A DNA stretch of 64,000 bases from Candidatus Bathyarchaeia archaeon (lineage in GTDB: Archaea; Thermoproteota; Bathyarchaeia; Bathyarchaeales; Bathyarchaeaceae): NCBI GenBank assembly GCA_035283685.1, contig DATETJ010000002.1, positions 62,001 to 126,000 of the forward strand, given 5' to 3'. Under the pieces are notes generated by a model. That model was given only the letters and a program-made list of their open reading frames with translations, was not told the DNA's origin and searched no databases. This document shows, one piece after another, positions 33,366 through 42,123 of this stretch; position 1 is the stretch's first letter; each line of letters opens with the position of its first letter. A program made the translations under genes and the position numbers.

Positions 33366-35288
33366 TTATGGAGTTGTTTGTCCCAAGTTTGTGTTGAGTA
33401 TTCGTATGTCAAATATGTTTACGATTCCATCGTTGTTGAAGTCGGTGTTTGCATCATAGCCGGTCCAGTTGACGCCGACCCTGTGTAGGTCCACTACACT
33501 GATTGCGCCGTCGTTATTTGCATCACCTGCATAATTCACGAAGACAACGTCCTCGCATTCAAACGGGGTCCCATCAAACAGTCTACCAGCTAGAGTCAAA
33601 GTAAAGTTGCCATATCGAATGCTTTGATTGTGATATATCCATGACTCCACTGAGGCTCTGTCAAACTTAACCATGCGCTCCAGAAAACCATCGTTATCGT
33701 AATCCGATAGGTACTCGCTGGAATTTGTCACGAAGCTATACTGGGGATCGAGAACAGGTGAAATGGTTCCGGTTAGCAAGATTCCAGTAGCATTGATGTC
33801 TGAAGCGTTGTAGCCTTGAAGAGGCTGAATGTAAGCGGTGAGCCATCTCCAATCAGTTCTCAAACTAAGATTCTGCCAATCTCCTGTTAAACGCGCACGA
33901 GCGGTTCCCGACTGTATTGCTCTAATCTCAGCCATTATGGCAGACTGTGCGGGTGCGTTCCACCATGAAGTGTCTATATAATCGGGAAAAAGGGATTTGT
34001 CTCTAGTGTAACGTTCAAAATCTTGTCCTGCAAGCCACTGTTCGGGTTTTGACCTTGCCTTGTCTCCTAAAGCGATTAGCTGTGACATCCAAGCTAGTTT
34101 TTGTTCCAACGGGTCTGTTATGTTGCTGCCTCCTCTAGGAGACGACGCAATAAACCCGTGTCTGTTCTCCCATCCAGTGTTTAGCAGAATTCTCTTGTTC
34201 ATTACTGTGGCAAGGGCTCTCATGTCGGCGATCATATTTCTTCCCGCGATTCTAAGAGTGCCGTTGTAGCCTGTGCCGACTTTGTCGAAGTTCTTATTGT
34301 TAAACCAAGCTTCTGTAACCCATGATATGTCGCGTTCAGACCATGTTGACGGAACCTCAGATGCTAACACTAGCGGAAGCCACCAGCTGACGCTTACGAA
34401 ATCCAAGTCTCCGAGGTAAGTCGCTCCGGAGATTCCCTTCCTGTCCGAGGTTATTGGTGCTTCAGGATTAAGCTGCTTAACTGCGTTATAGCCTAGTCCT
34501 TCGTCGTCGAACCATCCTGCGTGGTCCACGGTGAGCAGTATGTCTTTGCCAGCGTTCTGGAAGATCTGTCTTGTTTCATTAATCATGGTGAACCATTGTG
34601 AATTGTGGTTCCAAGTGAAGTCTGCTGTTGGGTAAACCATCTCCAATGCCAACATGAATATGTCGCCGCTGACAAAATTGGGGTTTGAGGCAAGAAACTG
34701 CGCTGTGGGTCGCAAAACATTGTCCATGTAATATTGCAGGTACAATTCTCCATCGAACAGCGGGAAATCTGACTCTCTTGCTCCCCACGCGAACACTCGA
34801 GTATTATCAGTTATAGTGTTTCTGTTGGTTTGATCCCATGCAACCGAAATGCTGAATTCCATGTTAAATCCAGCGTTGTGTATTCTTTCAGCCGCAGATG
34901 GTCCATAGATTAGTGGGTCGCCGAAGCCGAAATACCATCTTTGCCAGTTTTGCATAACTCTGTTCTGCTCATAGTCGGAAGAACCCAAATGCGGAGGGAC
35001 AACGATTCCTCCTGTATCGTTGTCTATCGCGTATGTTTCCCAGATTCGCATCTGAACGTGCGTTATCTCTCCGTTTGGCGAAGCTTGCCTCAAGTCGTCG
35101 AGAGCCAACTGCCAAATGTCCGCTTCAAATTGACTGTCGAAATCTGGTACAAGAATATCCGCCATAAAGTCAGCTATTCTGAATTGAAACGTGCCAACAG
35201 AACCAGAAGTTACAGCTGCTGGACTAGGAGCGAGGACTAGCGCTGAAATAAGAAGGAAACCAACCAGTGCCGTAACTTTGGAATTCAA
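33366..35288 (-). CDS. Secreted TIM-barrel glycoside-hydrolase-like protein with C-terminal dockerin
   Basis: 640 aa. Signal peptide (KVTALVGFLLISALVLAP, A-rich cleavage region). The main domain (about 35-440) has a glycosidase-like pattern: strands ending in acidic residues such as MLALEMVYP, DILLTVDHAGWFDDE and RILLNTGWENRHG, many Trp, and FVSVSWW. The exact GH family is not certain. The C-terminus (about 590-640) is a type I dockerin: two EF-like calcium loops, DANNDGAISVVDL and DFNNDGIVNIFDI, about 25 residues apart. Dockerins normally bind cohesins; no cohesin is in the window. Probably a surface or secreted polysaccharide-degrading protein. Transcribed towards the ftr1 remnant. Confidence 0.75.
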   Translation of the reverse strand: MNSKVTALVGFLLISALVLAPSPAAVTSGSVGTFQFRIADFMADILVPDFDSQFEADIWQLALDDLRQASPNGEITHVQMRIWETYAIDNDTGGIVVPPHLGSSDYEQNRVMQNWQRWYFGFGDPLIYGPSAAERIHNAGFNMEFSISVAWDQTNRNTITDNTRVFAWGARESDFPLFDGELYLQYYMDNVLRPTAQFLASNPNFVSGDIFMLALEMVYPTADFTWNHNSQWFTMINETRQIFQNAGKDILLTVDHAGWFDDEGLGYNAVKQLNPEAPITSDRKGISGATYLGDLDFVSVSWWLPLVLASEVPSTWSERDISWVTEAWFNNKNFDKVGTGYNGTLRIAGRNMIADMRALATVMNKRILLNTGWENRHGFIASSPRGGSNITDPLEQKLAWMSQLIALGDKARSKPEQWLAGQDFERYTRDKSLFPDYIDTSWWNAPAQSAIMAEIRAIQSGTARARLTGDWQNLSLRTDWRWLTAYIQPLQGYNASDINATGILLTGTISPVLDPQYSFVTNSSEYLSDYDNDGFLERMVKFDRASVESWIYHNQSIRYGNFTLTLAGRLFDGTPFECEDVVFVNYAGDANNDGAISVVDLHRVGVNWTGYDANTDFNNDGIVNIFDIRILNTNLGQTTP

Positions 35289-35483
35289 GTCTTAATCACA
35301 TTCTCTCTGACACAAACATGCTGGAACAAAGATAGCTCTGCTAGCAGGCTATCTGCACGCTGCTTTTTTCTAGACTCCGTTCTCTTTCTCTGTCTAGCCC
35401 ATTTTCCCACACAACAAGTATTTAGAACTTGTGAAACACCGCGCGCATTCTTCTCTCAGGACGCAAGTTGATAGAAGTTGAAG

Positions 35484-35540
35484 CTCAATATCTGCCGTGA
35501 TATTCGATTACACCGTCAGCGCAGAATGGACGCGAGTTGT
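35484..35540 (+). pseudogene. Short third FTR1 fragment
   Basis: About 55 nt strongly similar to FTR1 near its 3' end: gtgatattcgattacacc here against gtgatgttcggctactcc at 33160, then ccgtcagcgc and gaatgg. Translation keeps VIFDYTVSAEWTRV, against VMFGYSVSAEWSRI in the other copies. It joins directly to the dispersed repeat that starts at 35554. It lies 2.2 kb from the larger remnant, beyond the dockerin gene. Confidence 0.7.
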
Positions 35541-35553
35541 CAACAAACACACG

Positions 35554-35875
35554 GCGCAGACTACTACTTCCAAGCAGAAACCAGCTCGGTATTATTACTT
35601 GACCTAGGCGTGAGTTAATAACATCTGAACAGAAACCCTGCCAACCACCGCAATCAACATTCAAGAAGCTACCCTAGGACAGCACAAACAGTCTACGTTT
35701 GGTGTTCAACTGCAACTGCAACTGTCCAAGTCCACGGCGCTAAGTCGCAACATTCTGGGTGATGATGTCACTGGGAACAGTCTGACGACGACGCCCACAC
35801 ACCCACAGCCTCAACGTGGTAGAAGAAGGCATAAGGGGCTTCTCTCCTTCTTCTTTTGAAATCTCTTTTCCCGCA
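35554..35875. repeat. Dispersed intergenic repeat, copy A (with hairpin)
   Basis: Shares blocks in the same order with the right end of the window (63811-64000): gcgcagact, agcagaaacc, aaacagtcta, gttcaact, caactgtccaag, tagaagaaggc, a hairpin, tttgaaatctc and ccgca. Its middle (35590-35646) also matches 50102-50152 (tattattact, acctagg, agttaataac, ccaacc). Hairpin: GAAGAAGG (35822-35829) with CCTTCTTC (35846-35853). No coding frame. The 725-nt gap 35289-36013 holds nothing else but the FTR1 scrap and AT-rich sequence. Confidence 0.6.
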
Positions 35876-36013
35876 GCGGCTGTCAGCATAGCCCCTTATG
35901 TTAAGTGGACTCGGCAGCGGAACAAAAAATCATCCAGCGTTGTCCCCAGTCAAAGTACCTCGATTTCCTCATCGTCCACTGAGTAACTATACCAGCGAAA
36001 ACTAAAAGCATTG

Positions 36014-36940
36014 CTACGCTGTCTCGGAAGCCTGAAGCTCAACCGCCATAAAATCCTCAGCCACATCAGTAGCCGGAAAAACCTTCCGCGCCTCCCTCAA
36101 CATAGCCTGCACATCCCTGTACCGAGCACTCACATGCGTCAAAATCAACCGCTTAACCCCAGCCTTCCTCGCTATTTCAGCAGCCTGCGACGGCGTCGAA
36201 TGCCCATCCCGCCTCGCCCTCACAGCCAATTCATCCAACAACGTAGCCTCATGAACCAGCAAATCAGCACCCCTAGCCAACTTCACCAAACTCCTCGCAG
36301 GCCGTGTATCACCAGAATACGCTATCTTCAAACCCGGTCTCACAGGTCCCACAACCTGCCCAGGCTTCACAACCCGCCCACTAAGGCTCGTCACGCTTTT
36401 ACCATGCTGCAACTCTGACCACAACGAGCCTTCAGGCACACACAAAGCCTTCGCTTTCTTGGGATCAAAACGTCCCAAACGCGGCTTCTCAACCAGCGCG
36501 TAACCAAAACTGGGAATCACATGAGCAGTGCGCACAGCCTCAACATAATACTCCTCCCCATCACAGACTATGCCGCCCTCACTTAACTCATGAATCTCCA
36601 ATGGAAACGTCAACACAAACTGCACTGTCTCCCTAATCGCTTCAACAAACGCCCGCAAGCCCACAGGACCATAAACCCAAAGCTTCAACCGCCTATCCAA
36701 CAACGACATCGACTGCAATAGCCCAGGCAAACCCAACACGTGATCCCCGTGCATGTGCGACACGAAAACCCTCATACTCCGATGAAAGCCTACACGCGCA
36801 CGGATCATCTGCCGCTGCACACCCTCACCGCAATCGAACATGAAAACCTCATTCTTTCGCCGCACAACCACGCTGGGCAGGGCTCTCGCATCAGTGGGAA
36901 TACTCGCTGCCGTACCCAAAAAAACCACTCGCACACTCAC
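36014..36940 (-). CDS. rnz: Ribonuclease Z
   Basis: 308 aa from GTG at 36940, 7 nt after the TrmG10 stop; an earlier start would overlap that gene. N-terminal VRVVFLGTAASIPT, the metallo-beta-lactamase motif SHMHGDHVLGLPGLL, YSGDTRP, LLVHEATLLDE and the C-terminal LTHVSARY histidine give the zinc-site set of tRNase Z. It removes the 3' trailer from pre-tRNA. Length fits archaeal short-form enzymes. Last gene of a minus-strand group with TrmG10 and PRPP synthetase, giving a tRNA-maturation pair. Confidence 0.93.
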   Translation of the reverse strand: MSVRVVFLGTAASIPTDARALPSVVVRRKNEVFMFDCGEGVQRQMIRARVGFHRSMRVFVSHMHGDHVLGLPGLLQSMSLLDRRLKLWVYGPVGLRAFVEAIRETVQFVLTFPLEIHELSEGGIVCDGEEYYVEAVRTAHVIPSFGYALVEKPRLGRFDPKKAKALCVPEGSLWSELQHGKSVTSLSGRVVKPGQVVGPVRPGLKIAYSGDTRPARSLVKLARGADLLVHEATLLDELAVRARRDGHSTPSQAAEIARKAGVKRLILTHVSARYRDVQAMLREARKVFPATDVAEDFMAVELQASETA

Positions 36941-36947
36941 AGCGCCA

Positions 36948-37985
36948 CTACACACGCTCCAACACAGCCACTTCACGAGTCAAACTCCGATGCACGTACA
37001 TATAATGCGATTCCACCACCTTAAAACCCGAACCCCCAGCCAGCATAGCGATCCGAACACCCTTCGGAAAAGCAATACACACGCGTCTGCCACACGCCAC
37101 ACAATCCTTAGCCACACGCAGAAAATCAGCCACAATATCACTGACCTCACGACCCAAAGTCTTAGCAGACCTGCCATACGGAGGATCAGTCACAATACAA
37201 TCAACAGCCCGAATAGGGGGACACCGCGCATCAGCACGCAACACACCCTCAGGCTCAACACCATAACGCCTGAGATTACGCAAACTACCCCAAACCATAC
37301 GCCACTGCACATCAAAACCCACAACCCTGCACCCAATCAACCCAGCCTCAATGAGCATACTCGCTGTACCACAAAACGGATCCAAAACCACATCCCCCGC
37401 CCTAGGCTGAGCCAAATTAACCATACACCGCGCCAACTTCGCAGGCATCGCCGACGGATGAAAAAACGGACGCCTACGAGGACCCCTCTCCACAAAAGCC
37501 TTCGGAACAACCCCCGCAAGCTTACGCCCCAGAACAAAAAAATCACCCGTCAACACACCAAAAAACGTGACATCAGGTCGCTTCAAACTGACTCTAACGC
37601 CTTCAACTCTGTCCAAAACCACAGCCCCAATCTCACGCTCCAATTCAACGCTGTCAACATCGGGCGCACTTTCACCGATCCTTCTCAACCTCACGACAAA
37701 ACTCTCACCCTTTTTGACGAACTTTTCGAACAAAGCCAAGCGACTCTGCCGCATTATCTCCTCAGTCTCAGCCTTCGCGTGGAAAATCTCGCTACAACAC
37801 ACGCGGGTCAGCGCAGCTCTACGAACAACAGCCCCAATGCAGCCAACTGCAGCTTCAACTAGAACAACCTGCCTAAGCTGTCCCACAACACTGTACCTGT
37901 GTCTCTCACTCTCCAAAATCGCCTTCAACTCAGAAACGGGCAGAGTAGCATGCTCACCAGACAACAGAAAAAACAGCTTAGCCAC
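36948..37985 (-). CDS. tRNA (guanine(10)-N2)-dimethyltransferase, TrmG10 type
   Basis: 345 aa. N-terminal THUMP/ferredoxin-like RNA-binding part (about 1-165), then a Rossmann methyltransferase with VVLDPFCGTASMLIEAGL for SAM and the NPPY-type motif VTDPPYGRSAKTLG typical of N2-guanine enzymes (archaeal TrmG10, eukaryotic Trm11). It methylates G10 of tRNA. Lies 12 nt after PRPP synthetase and 7 nt before RNase Z. The coding strand is strongly G/T-rich, which leaves a long spurious open frame on the other strand. Confidence 0.92.
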   Translation of the reverse strand: MAKLFFLLSGEHATLPVSELKAILESERHRYSVVGQLRQVVLVEAAVGCIGAVVRRAALTRVCCSEIFHAKAETEEIMRQSRLALFEKFVKKGESFVVRLRRIGESAPDVDSVELEREIGAVVLDRVEGVRVSLKRPDVTFFGVLTGDFFVLGRKLAGVVPKAFVERGPRRRPFFHPSAMPAKLARCMVNLAQPRAGDVVLDPFCGTASMLIEAGLIGCRVVGFDVQWRMVWGSLRNLRRYGVEPEGVLRADARCPPIRAVDCIVTDPPYGRSAKTLGREVSDIVADFLRVAKDCVACGRRVCIAFPKGVRIAMLAGGSGFKVVESHYMYVHRSLTREVAVLERV

Positions 37986-37997
37986 AGACCCGGCAAC

Positions 37998-38873
37998 TCA
38001 CTTCTTCAAAGCCTCAACAATCAACGGAGCAACAGAAACCTTACTCACTTTACTGGGCACAGTGTCCGTTCCGATTACTTCATCAGCGCCAGCCTTCAGA
38101 ATTTTCTCCCTAACCTCATCAGACAGCAACGGATGCACACATGCCGCGTAAACCCTTTCAGCGCCCAGCTCCTTGACCCAAGCCACAGTCTTAGTCATCG
38201 TGCCCCCGCTACTAATAATGTCATCAAAAACAACCACGGTCTTGCCCTTCACCGCCAACGGCTTCTTCTCAATAGTCACGTTGCCAGTAACCACATCACG
38301 CTGAGTTGGAACATAATCATAGTTGCCCCCAAGCACTTTGCCAGCCTCAGCCGCAGTGTCAAGTCCCTTCTTACCCATAGACAAAGCAAAAGCCCCACCA
38401 AACCCCAGCTTCCTAAAATGCTCAGCAAGCAGACCAATCGCCGACAAATCTTCAACAGGCACAGCCAACGTCTGCAAAATAGCCGGATTATGCGAATTCA
38501 CCGTCAAAACCCGACCCACACCACACGTATGCAGCAAACTCACAATCGTCTTTACGCTGAAGCATTCACCAGACCGGAACCGCTTATCCTGCCTCGCATA
38601 GGCAAAGTAAGGCACAACAGCTGTAATCGACCGGGCACCCAAATCCTTCACAGTATCAGCAAGCAGAAACAACTGAACCAAATTCTCGTTCTGAGGCGGA
38701 CCCGTAGTCTGCACAACCACGGCATCTTCATCTTTAACATCACCCTCAAGCCTGATACGCGACTCCCCATCAGGAAACCGCTTAAACTCAACAGAAACCA
38801 CCCTCGCCTTCAACTCCCCAGCTACGAGCTTGCCTAACTGCAGCGACGCTGGACCAGGAACCACAACCACCAC
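37998..38873 (-). CDS. prs: Ribose-phosphate pyrophosphokinase
   Basis: 291 aa; archaeal PRPP synthetases are about this size. N-terminal FKRFPDGESRIRL, the flexible-loop/ATP region PYFAYARQDKRFRSGE, and the PRPP-binding loop VVFDDIISSGGTM. It makes 5-phosphoribosyl diphosphate from ribose 5-phosphate and ATP for nucleotide, His and Trp synthesis. The ATG at 38873 is 58 nt after HMG-CoA reductase; TrmG10 follows 12 nt later. Confidence 0.93.
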   Translation of the reverse strand: MVVVVPGPASLQLGKLVAGELKARVVSVEFKRFPDGESRIRLEGDVKDEDAVVVQTTGPPQNENLVQLFLLADTVKDLGARSITAVVPYFAYARQDKRFRSGECFSVKTIVSLLHTCGVGRVLTVNSHNPAILQTLAVPVEDLSAIGLLAEHFRKLGFGGAFALSMGKKGLDTAAEAGKVLGGNYDYVPTQRDVVTGNVTIEKKPLAVKGKTVVVFDDIISSGGTMTKTVAWVKELGAERVYAACVHPLLSDEVREKILKAGADEVIGTDTVPSKVSKVSVAPLIVEALKK

Positions 38874-38931
38874 TGTCTTTCACTTCCGATTTTTGGACCA
38901 ACAACTAGGAACGTATGGGACATCTATTTTG

Positions 38932-40212
38932 TTATAACTTTCCCTTCGCCTTGAACTCATCAATAAGCTCTTTAGCTCTGTCCAACCTGATCTTGCGCTC
39001 TGAGATCATACGCTCCACAATCAAGTCGATCAACTCGCCCGTAGCTCCAGCCGCAATAGCCATGTTTCTAGCATGCAGCGACATGTGCCCCCGCTGAATA
39101 CCCTCACTCGCCAAAGCGCGCAACGCACCCAAATTCTGAGCCAAACCAACCGCAGCCAAAACCTCACCAAACTCAGCAGCCGACTTAACACCCAAAATCT
39201 TCAAAGCAATCTTAGCAATCGGATGAACCCGCGTCGCACCGCCAACAATGCCCACAGCCATAGGCAACTGAATCGCACCCACCAAATCGCCATGCTCATT
39301 CTTCTCCCAAACAGAAAGCGGACGATAACCACCCAAATGCGCGGCGTAAGCGTGTGCACCAGCCTCCACAGCCCTATGATCATTACACGTTGCAACTACG
39401 ACGCCTATTATACCGTTCAGAATTCCCTTGTTATGCGTAGCACAACGATAAGGATCAGCAGCAGCAAACGCATACGCTTCAATAATGCCATCAACCACTT
39501 CCTCACCGCCAAGCGCCGTCTTAGGCACAGTACACCACGCCCGAGCCAAACGCTTAGTAGCCAAATTCGAAATAATCCGCAAGTAGACTCTTCCGTGCGT
39601 AATTCTCTCGATAAGCGGCGCCACAGCCTCAGCCATAGTGTTCACAGCGTTAGCACCCATCACATCTCGACAGTCCACATGCAACTCCGTGATAACCATC
39701 GGCCCCGTTTGAGCATTGATCACCTTAACCTCCAAGTCTTTTGCGCCACCACCAACAGAAACCAGCATCGGATCCTGCTCATTCGCCTTCTTCAAAATCT
39801 CCTCCTTAGCCGCATAAATCGCCATCTTAGCCCGATGCGGATCCCTAATCCCAACCGCCTGAACCTGCCCAATCATAACCTGCGCCGTGCTATTCGTGAA
39901 AAAGCCGCCGCCCTCCCGCACCATCTTCGCCGCATAGCCAGCAGCAGCCACAACCGACGGCTCCTCAATAGCCATCGGAATCAAATAATCACGCTTGTTA
40001 ATCAGAAAATTAACAGCAATGCCCAACGGCACAGGAAACGCGCCAATCACGTTCTCTATCATCCTGTTGGCCAAGTCCATGTCTAATGAACCCGTAGACT
40101 GAAGCAGACTAACCTCTTCATCAGTTAACTCAGCGAACTCTCTCACAAGCCGCAGCCTGTCTTTTGGACTCAGCTTGTAAAAGCCAGGCATCTGCGACGT
40201 TTTTTCCTTCAT
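38932..40212 (-). CDS. hmgA: Hydroxymethylglutaryl-CoA reductase, class II
   Basis: 426 aa from ATG at 40212, placed by aaggag 8 nt upstream; a GTG at 40230 lies before that site. Motifs: ENVIGAFPVPLGIAVNFLIN, DCRDVMGANAVN, THNKGILNGI (substrate Lys/Asn) and the catalytic His in MSLHARNMAIAAG. The sequence is of the class II type (as in Pseudomonas mevalonii and Archaeoglobus), not the class I form of most archaea. It should make mevalonate for isoprenoid lipids. First gene of the minus-strand group with prs. Confidence 0.92.
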   Translation of the reverse strand: MKEKTSQMPGFYKLSPKDRLRLVREFAELTDEEVSLLQSTGSLDMDLANRMIENVIGAFPVPLGIAVNFLINKRDYLIPMAIEEPSVVAAAGYAAKMVREGGGFFTNSTAQVMIGQVQAVGIRDPHRAKMAIYAAKEEILKKANEQDPMLVSVGGGAKDLEVKVINAQTGPMVITELHVDCRDVMGANAVNTMAEAVAPLIERITHGRVYLRIISNLATKRLARAWCTVPKTALGGEEVVDGIIEAYAFAAADPYRCATHNKGILNGIIGVVVATCNDHRAVEAGAHAYAAHLGGYRPLSVWEKNEHGDLVGAIQLPMAVGIVGGATRVHPIAKIALKILGVKSAAEFGEVLAAVGLAQNLGALRALASEGIQRGHMSLHARNMAIAAGATGELIDLIVERMISERKIRLDRAKELIDEFKAKGKL

Positions 40213-40375
40213 TTTCCCAACTCCTTGCACGCCTCGGACCTCTCTACTGAACCCCTCAATCTCGTAATAACTTTAACTACATTCCACGAGCTTGGGGCAT
40301 ATGTTTTTCTACGATTATTCCTATAAGAAACTTTAACAATTAACTACACCATCTATCCCTAAAGGGAGCTTAAGA

Positions 40376-41527
40376 ATGGGCAAGAACATCGTTGTACTCG
40401 GCAGCGGAGTCGGAGGACTAATCGCAGCGAATCGCCTTAAGAAAAAGCTAGGCAAAAAACACCAAGTCTTCCTCATCGACCGAAAAACGCAATACGAATT
40501 CACCCCATCATTCTTATGGGTTCCCTTTGGGTGGCGGAAACCAAGCCAAATAATGAAAGATCTCAGCGGGCTCAGCAGAAAAGGCATCGGCTACATGAAT
40601 GCTGAAGTTACCAAAATCGATCCTGAAAACCGCGAGGTTAAGACTTCAGCCAAGGACGTAAACTACGACTACCTCATCGTGTCTTTGGGCGCAGATTTAG
40701 TTCCAGAGGCTGTGCCCGGATTCGTAGATGCTGCCGTAAATCTCTACGATCTGAACCATTTGACGCAGTTAAGGGACACCCTGACTCGGCTTTCACATGG
40801 ATCCTTGACTGTTCTCATATCTAGCACGCCTTTCAGATGCCCCGCCGCACCCTACGAAGCCGCGCTTCTAGTTGACGCTTTTCTACGCAAGAAAGGAATT
40901 CGCAAAGACATAGGCATTCAAGTCTATACACCAGAGCCTTTCCCCATGCCAGTCGCCGGGCAAGCGGTCGGAGATGCCGTGAAAAGAATCCTTGAACAAA
41001 GAGACATTAAATTCTATCCAACAATGAAAGCTATCTCGATAGACGCAAAAAAGAAGCAGATAACCTTTGATAAAGGCGAACAAGTCGGATTCGACCTCTT
41101 GATGGGAGTCCCAGTTCACAAAAGTGCAGCGGTGGTCAGAGAAGCAAAGGAACTATCCGACCAGTCCGGATGGGTGCCTGTTGACAAGGGGACGATGAGG
41201 ACACGTTACGATGATGTTTTCGCGATAGGTGATGTAACAGCTATTAAGCTTCCCTCAGGAATGATGCTGCCCAAAGCAGGTGTCTTCGCCCACTACCAAG
41301 CTGAAGTGGTGACACACAACATTGTTGCTGATATTCAAGGTGGTTCGAAAACCGAGTTTGACGGAAGAGGCTACTGCTTCTTAGAAACTGGCCACGGTAA
41401 GGCAGGGTTTGCCAGCGGCAACTTCTACTCAGCTCCGACGACAACCGTGAAGTTGCGCAGTCCAAGTCGCATCTGGCATTGGGGTAAGATTCTGTTCGAG
41501 AAATATTGGATGTGGCGCTGGTTCTAA
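40376..41527 (+). CDS. FAD-dependent oxidoreductase, sulfide:quinone reductase-like
   Basis: 383 aa, with aagggag 9 nt before the ATG. FAD motif VLGSGVGGLIAANRLKKKL, DRKTQYEFTPSFLWVPFG (typical of SQR/NDH-2), a Cys in STPFRCPAAPYEA, second FAD motif DVFAIGDVTAI and another Cys in GRGYCFLETG. These Cys correspond to two redox Cys of SQR; the third Cys of classical SQRs is not seen. The C-terminal WGKILFEKYWMWRWF could touch the membrane. Likely oxidises sulfide or another donor to reduce a quinone; a related persulfide or NADH activity cannot be excluded. Confidence 0.82.
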   Translation: MGKNIVVLGSGVGGLIAANRLKKKLGKKHQVFLIDRKTQYEFTPSFLWVPFGWRKPSQIMKDLSGLSRKGIGYMNAEVTKIDPENREVKTSAKDVNYDYLIVSLGADLVPEAVPGFVDAAVNLYDLNHLTQLRDTLTRLSHGSLTVLISSTPFRCPAAPYEAALLVDAFLRKKGIRKDIGIQVYTPEPFPMPVAGQAVGDAVKRILEQRDIKFYPTMKAISIDAKKKQITFDKGEQVGFDLLMGVPVHKSAAVVREAKELSDQSGWVPVDKGTMRTRYDDVFAIGDVTAIKLPSGMMLPKAGVFAHYQAEVVTHNIVADIQGGSKTEFDGRGYCFLETGHGKAGFASGNFYSAPTTTVKLRSPSRIWHWGKILFEKYWMWRWF

Positions 41528-42048
41528 CCCGCTTCCTCGACAGCGACTCTCCTTATCAACTCGGGCAGAGTGAAAGGGAGCCCGAACAAACTTAGATTCT
41601 CTTTGATGTGGGCAGGATTCCTCAGCACGGATTTTATTCCTTTCACGTGTGCGGCTCCAACCAAGGCCAAAACGCGTGGAGCTACTCCATTTCTCAAGCC
41701 TTCAGTCGCTACCCATGCTAGCCTTGCCGCCATGAGCGTGTCTCGTTCATGCAACAGAACGCGCCAATGAGAAGAGTTCGCGGGCAACCTACGCATTCTT
41801 TGCCAGAATTCGTTTCGCGACATGTCGATTAGCCAAATGTTGGTGTCTCTGTTCTCCAAGGTTTCAACGGCGCCGATGAATTCGCATTTTCGATTGCAGC
41901 TGTGGTTTTGCGGACACGCCGCGCAGTCGCTGTTCAGGACGTCATAACGTTTCACGTCAAGCTCGATGGCTAAGTCCGTGGGCTTAAGTTGAGCCACGGC
42001 GTCGTAGGCATCGTTTAGACTGCGTTTTGAAAAATGGACAGTTCCCAA
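41524..42048 (-). CDS. Short TraB-family protein with inserted Cys cluster
   Basis: 174 aa. N-terminal GTVHFSKRSLNDAYDAV and later VLALVGAAHVKGIKSVL match the two conserved motifs of the TraB/PrgY family (related to TIKI proteases). After LAIELDVKRYDVL comes CAACPQNHSCNRKC, four Cys spaced C-X2-C-X5-C-X3-C, where normal members have no such cluster. Normal archaeal members are about 230-400 aa with C-terminal membrane helices; those are absent, so this one is soluble. Possibly an Fe-S or zinc-bound hydrolase; function unknown. Convergent with the SQR-like gene, 4 nt overlap. Confidence 0.72.
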   Translation of the reverse strand: MGTVHFSKRSLNDAYDAVAQLKPTDLAIELDVKRYDVLNSDCAACPQNHSCNRKCEFIGAVETLENRDTNIWLIDMSRNEFWQRMRRLPANSSHWRVLLHERDTLMAARLAWVATEGLRNGVAPRVLALVGAAHVKGIKSVLRNPAHIKENLSLFGLPFTLPELIRRVAVEEAG

Positions 42049-42123
42049 GAGGTGAGTGAACTAAGTGTAGTCTATGTTGTAGATTTCTGTTTGCATGAGG
42101 TCAGGTGCAACTCTTTCTGACTG

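Noticed and set aside
35822-35853. Hairpin considered as a CRISPR repeat or simple terminator
   Set aside because: No array of repeats and spacers; no gene ends just upstream. Treated as part of the dispersed repeat.
36840-37862. 340-codon open frame on the plus strand
   Set aside because: It is antisense to TrmG10 and RNase Z, whose motifs are clear. The frame exists because of the G/T bias of the real strand; its translation is low-complexity (Thr, His, Arg, Pro).
39073-40086. 337-codon open frame antisense to HMG-CoA reductase
   Set aside because: Shadow of a well-supported gene; no family motif.
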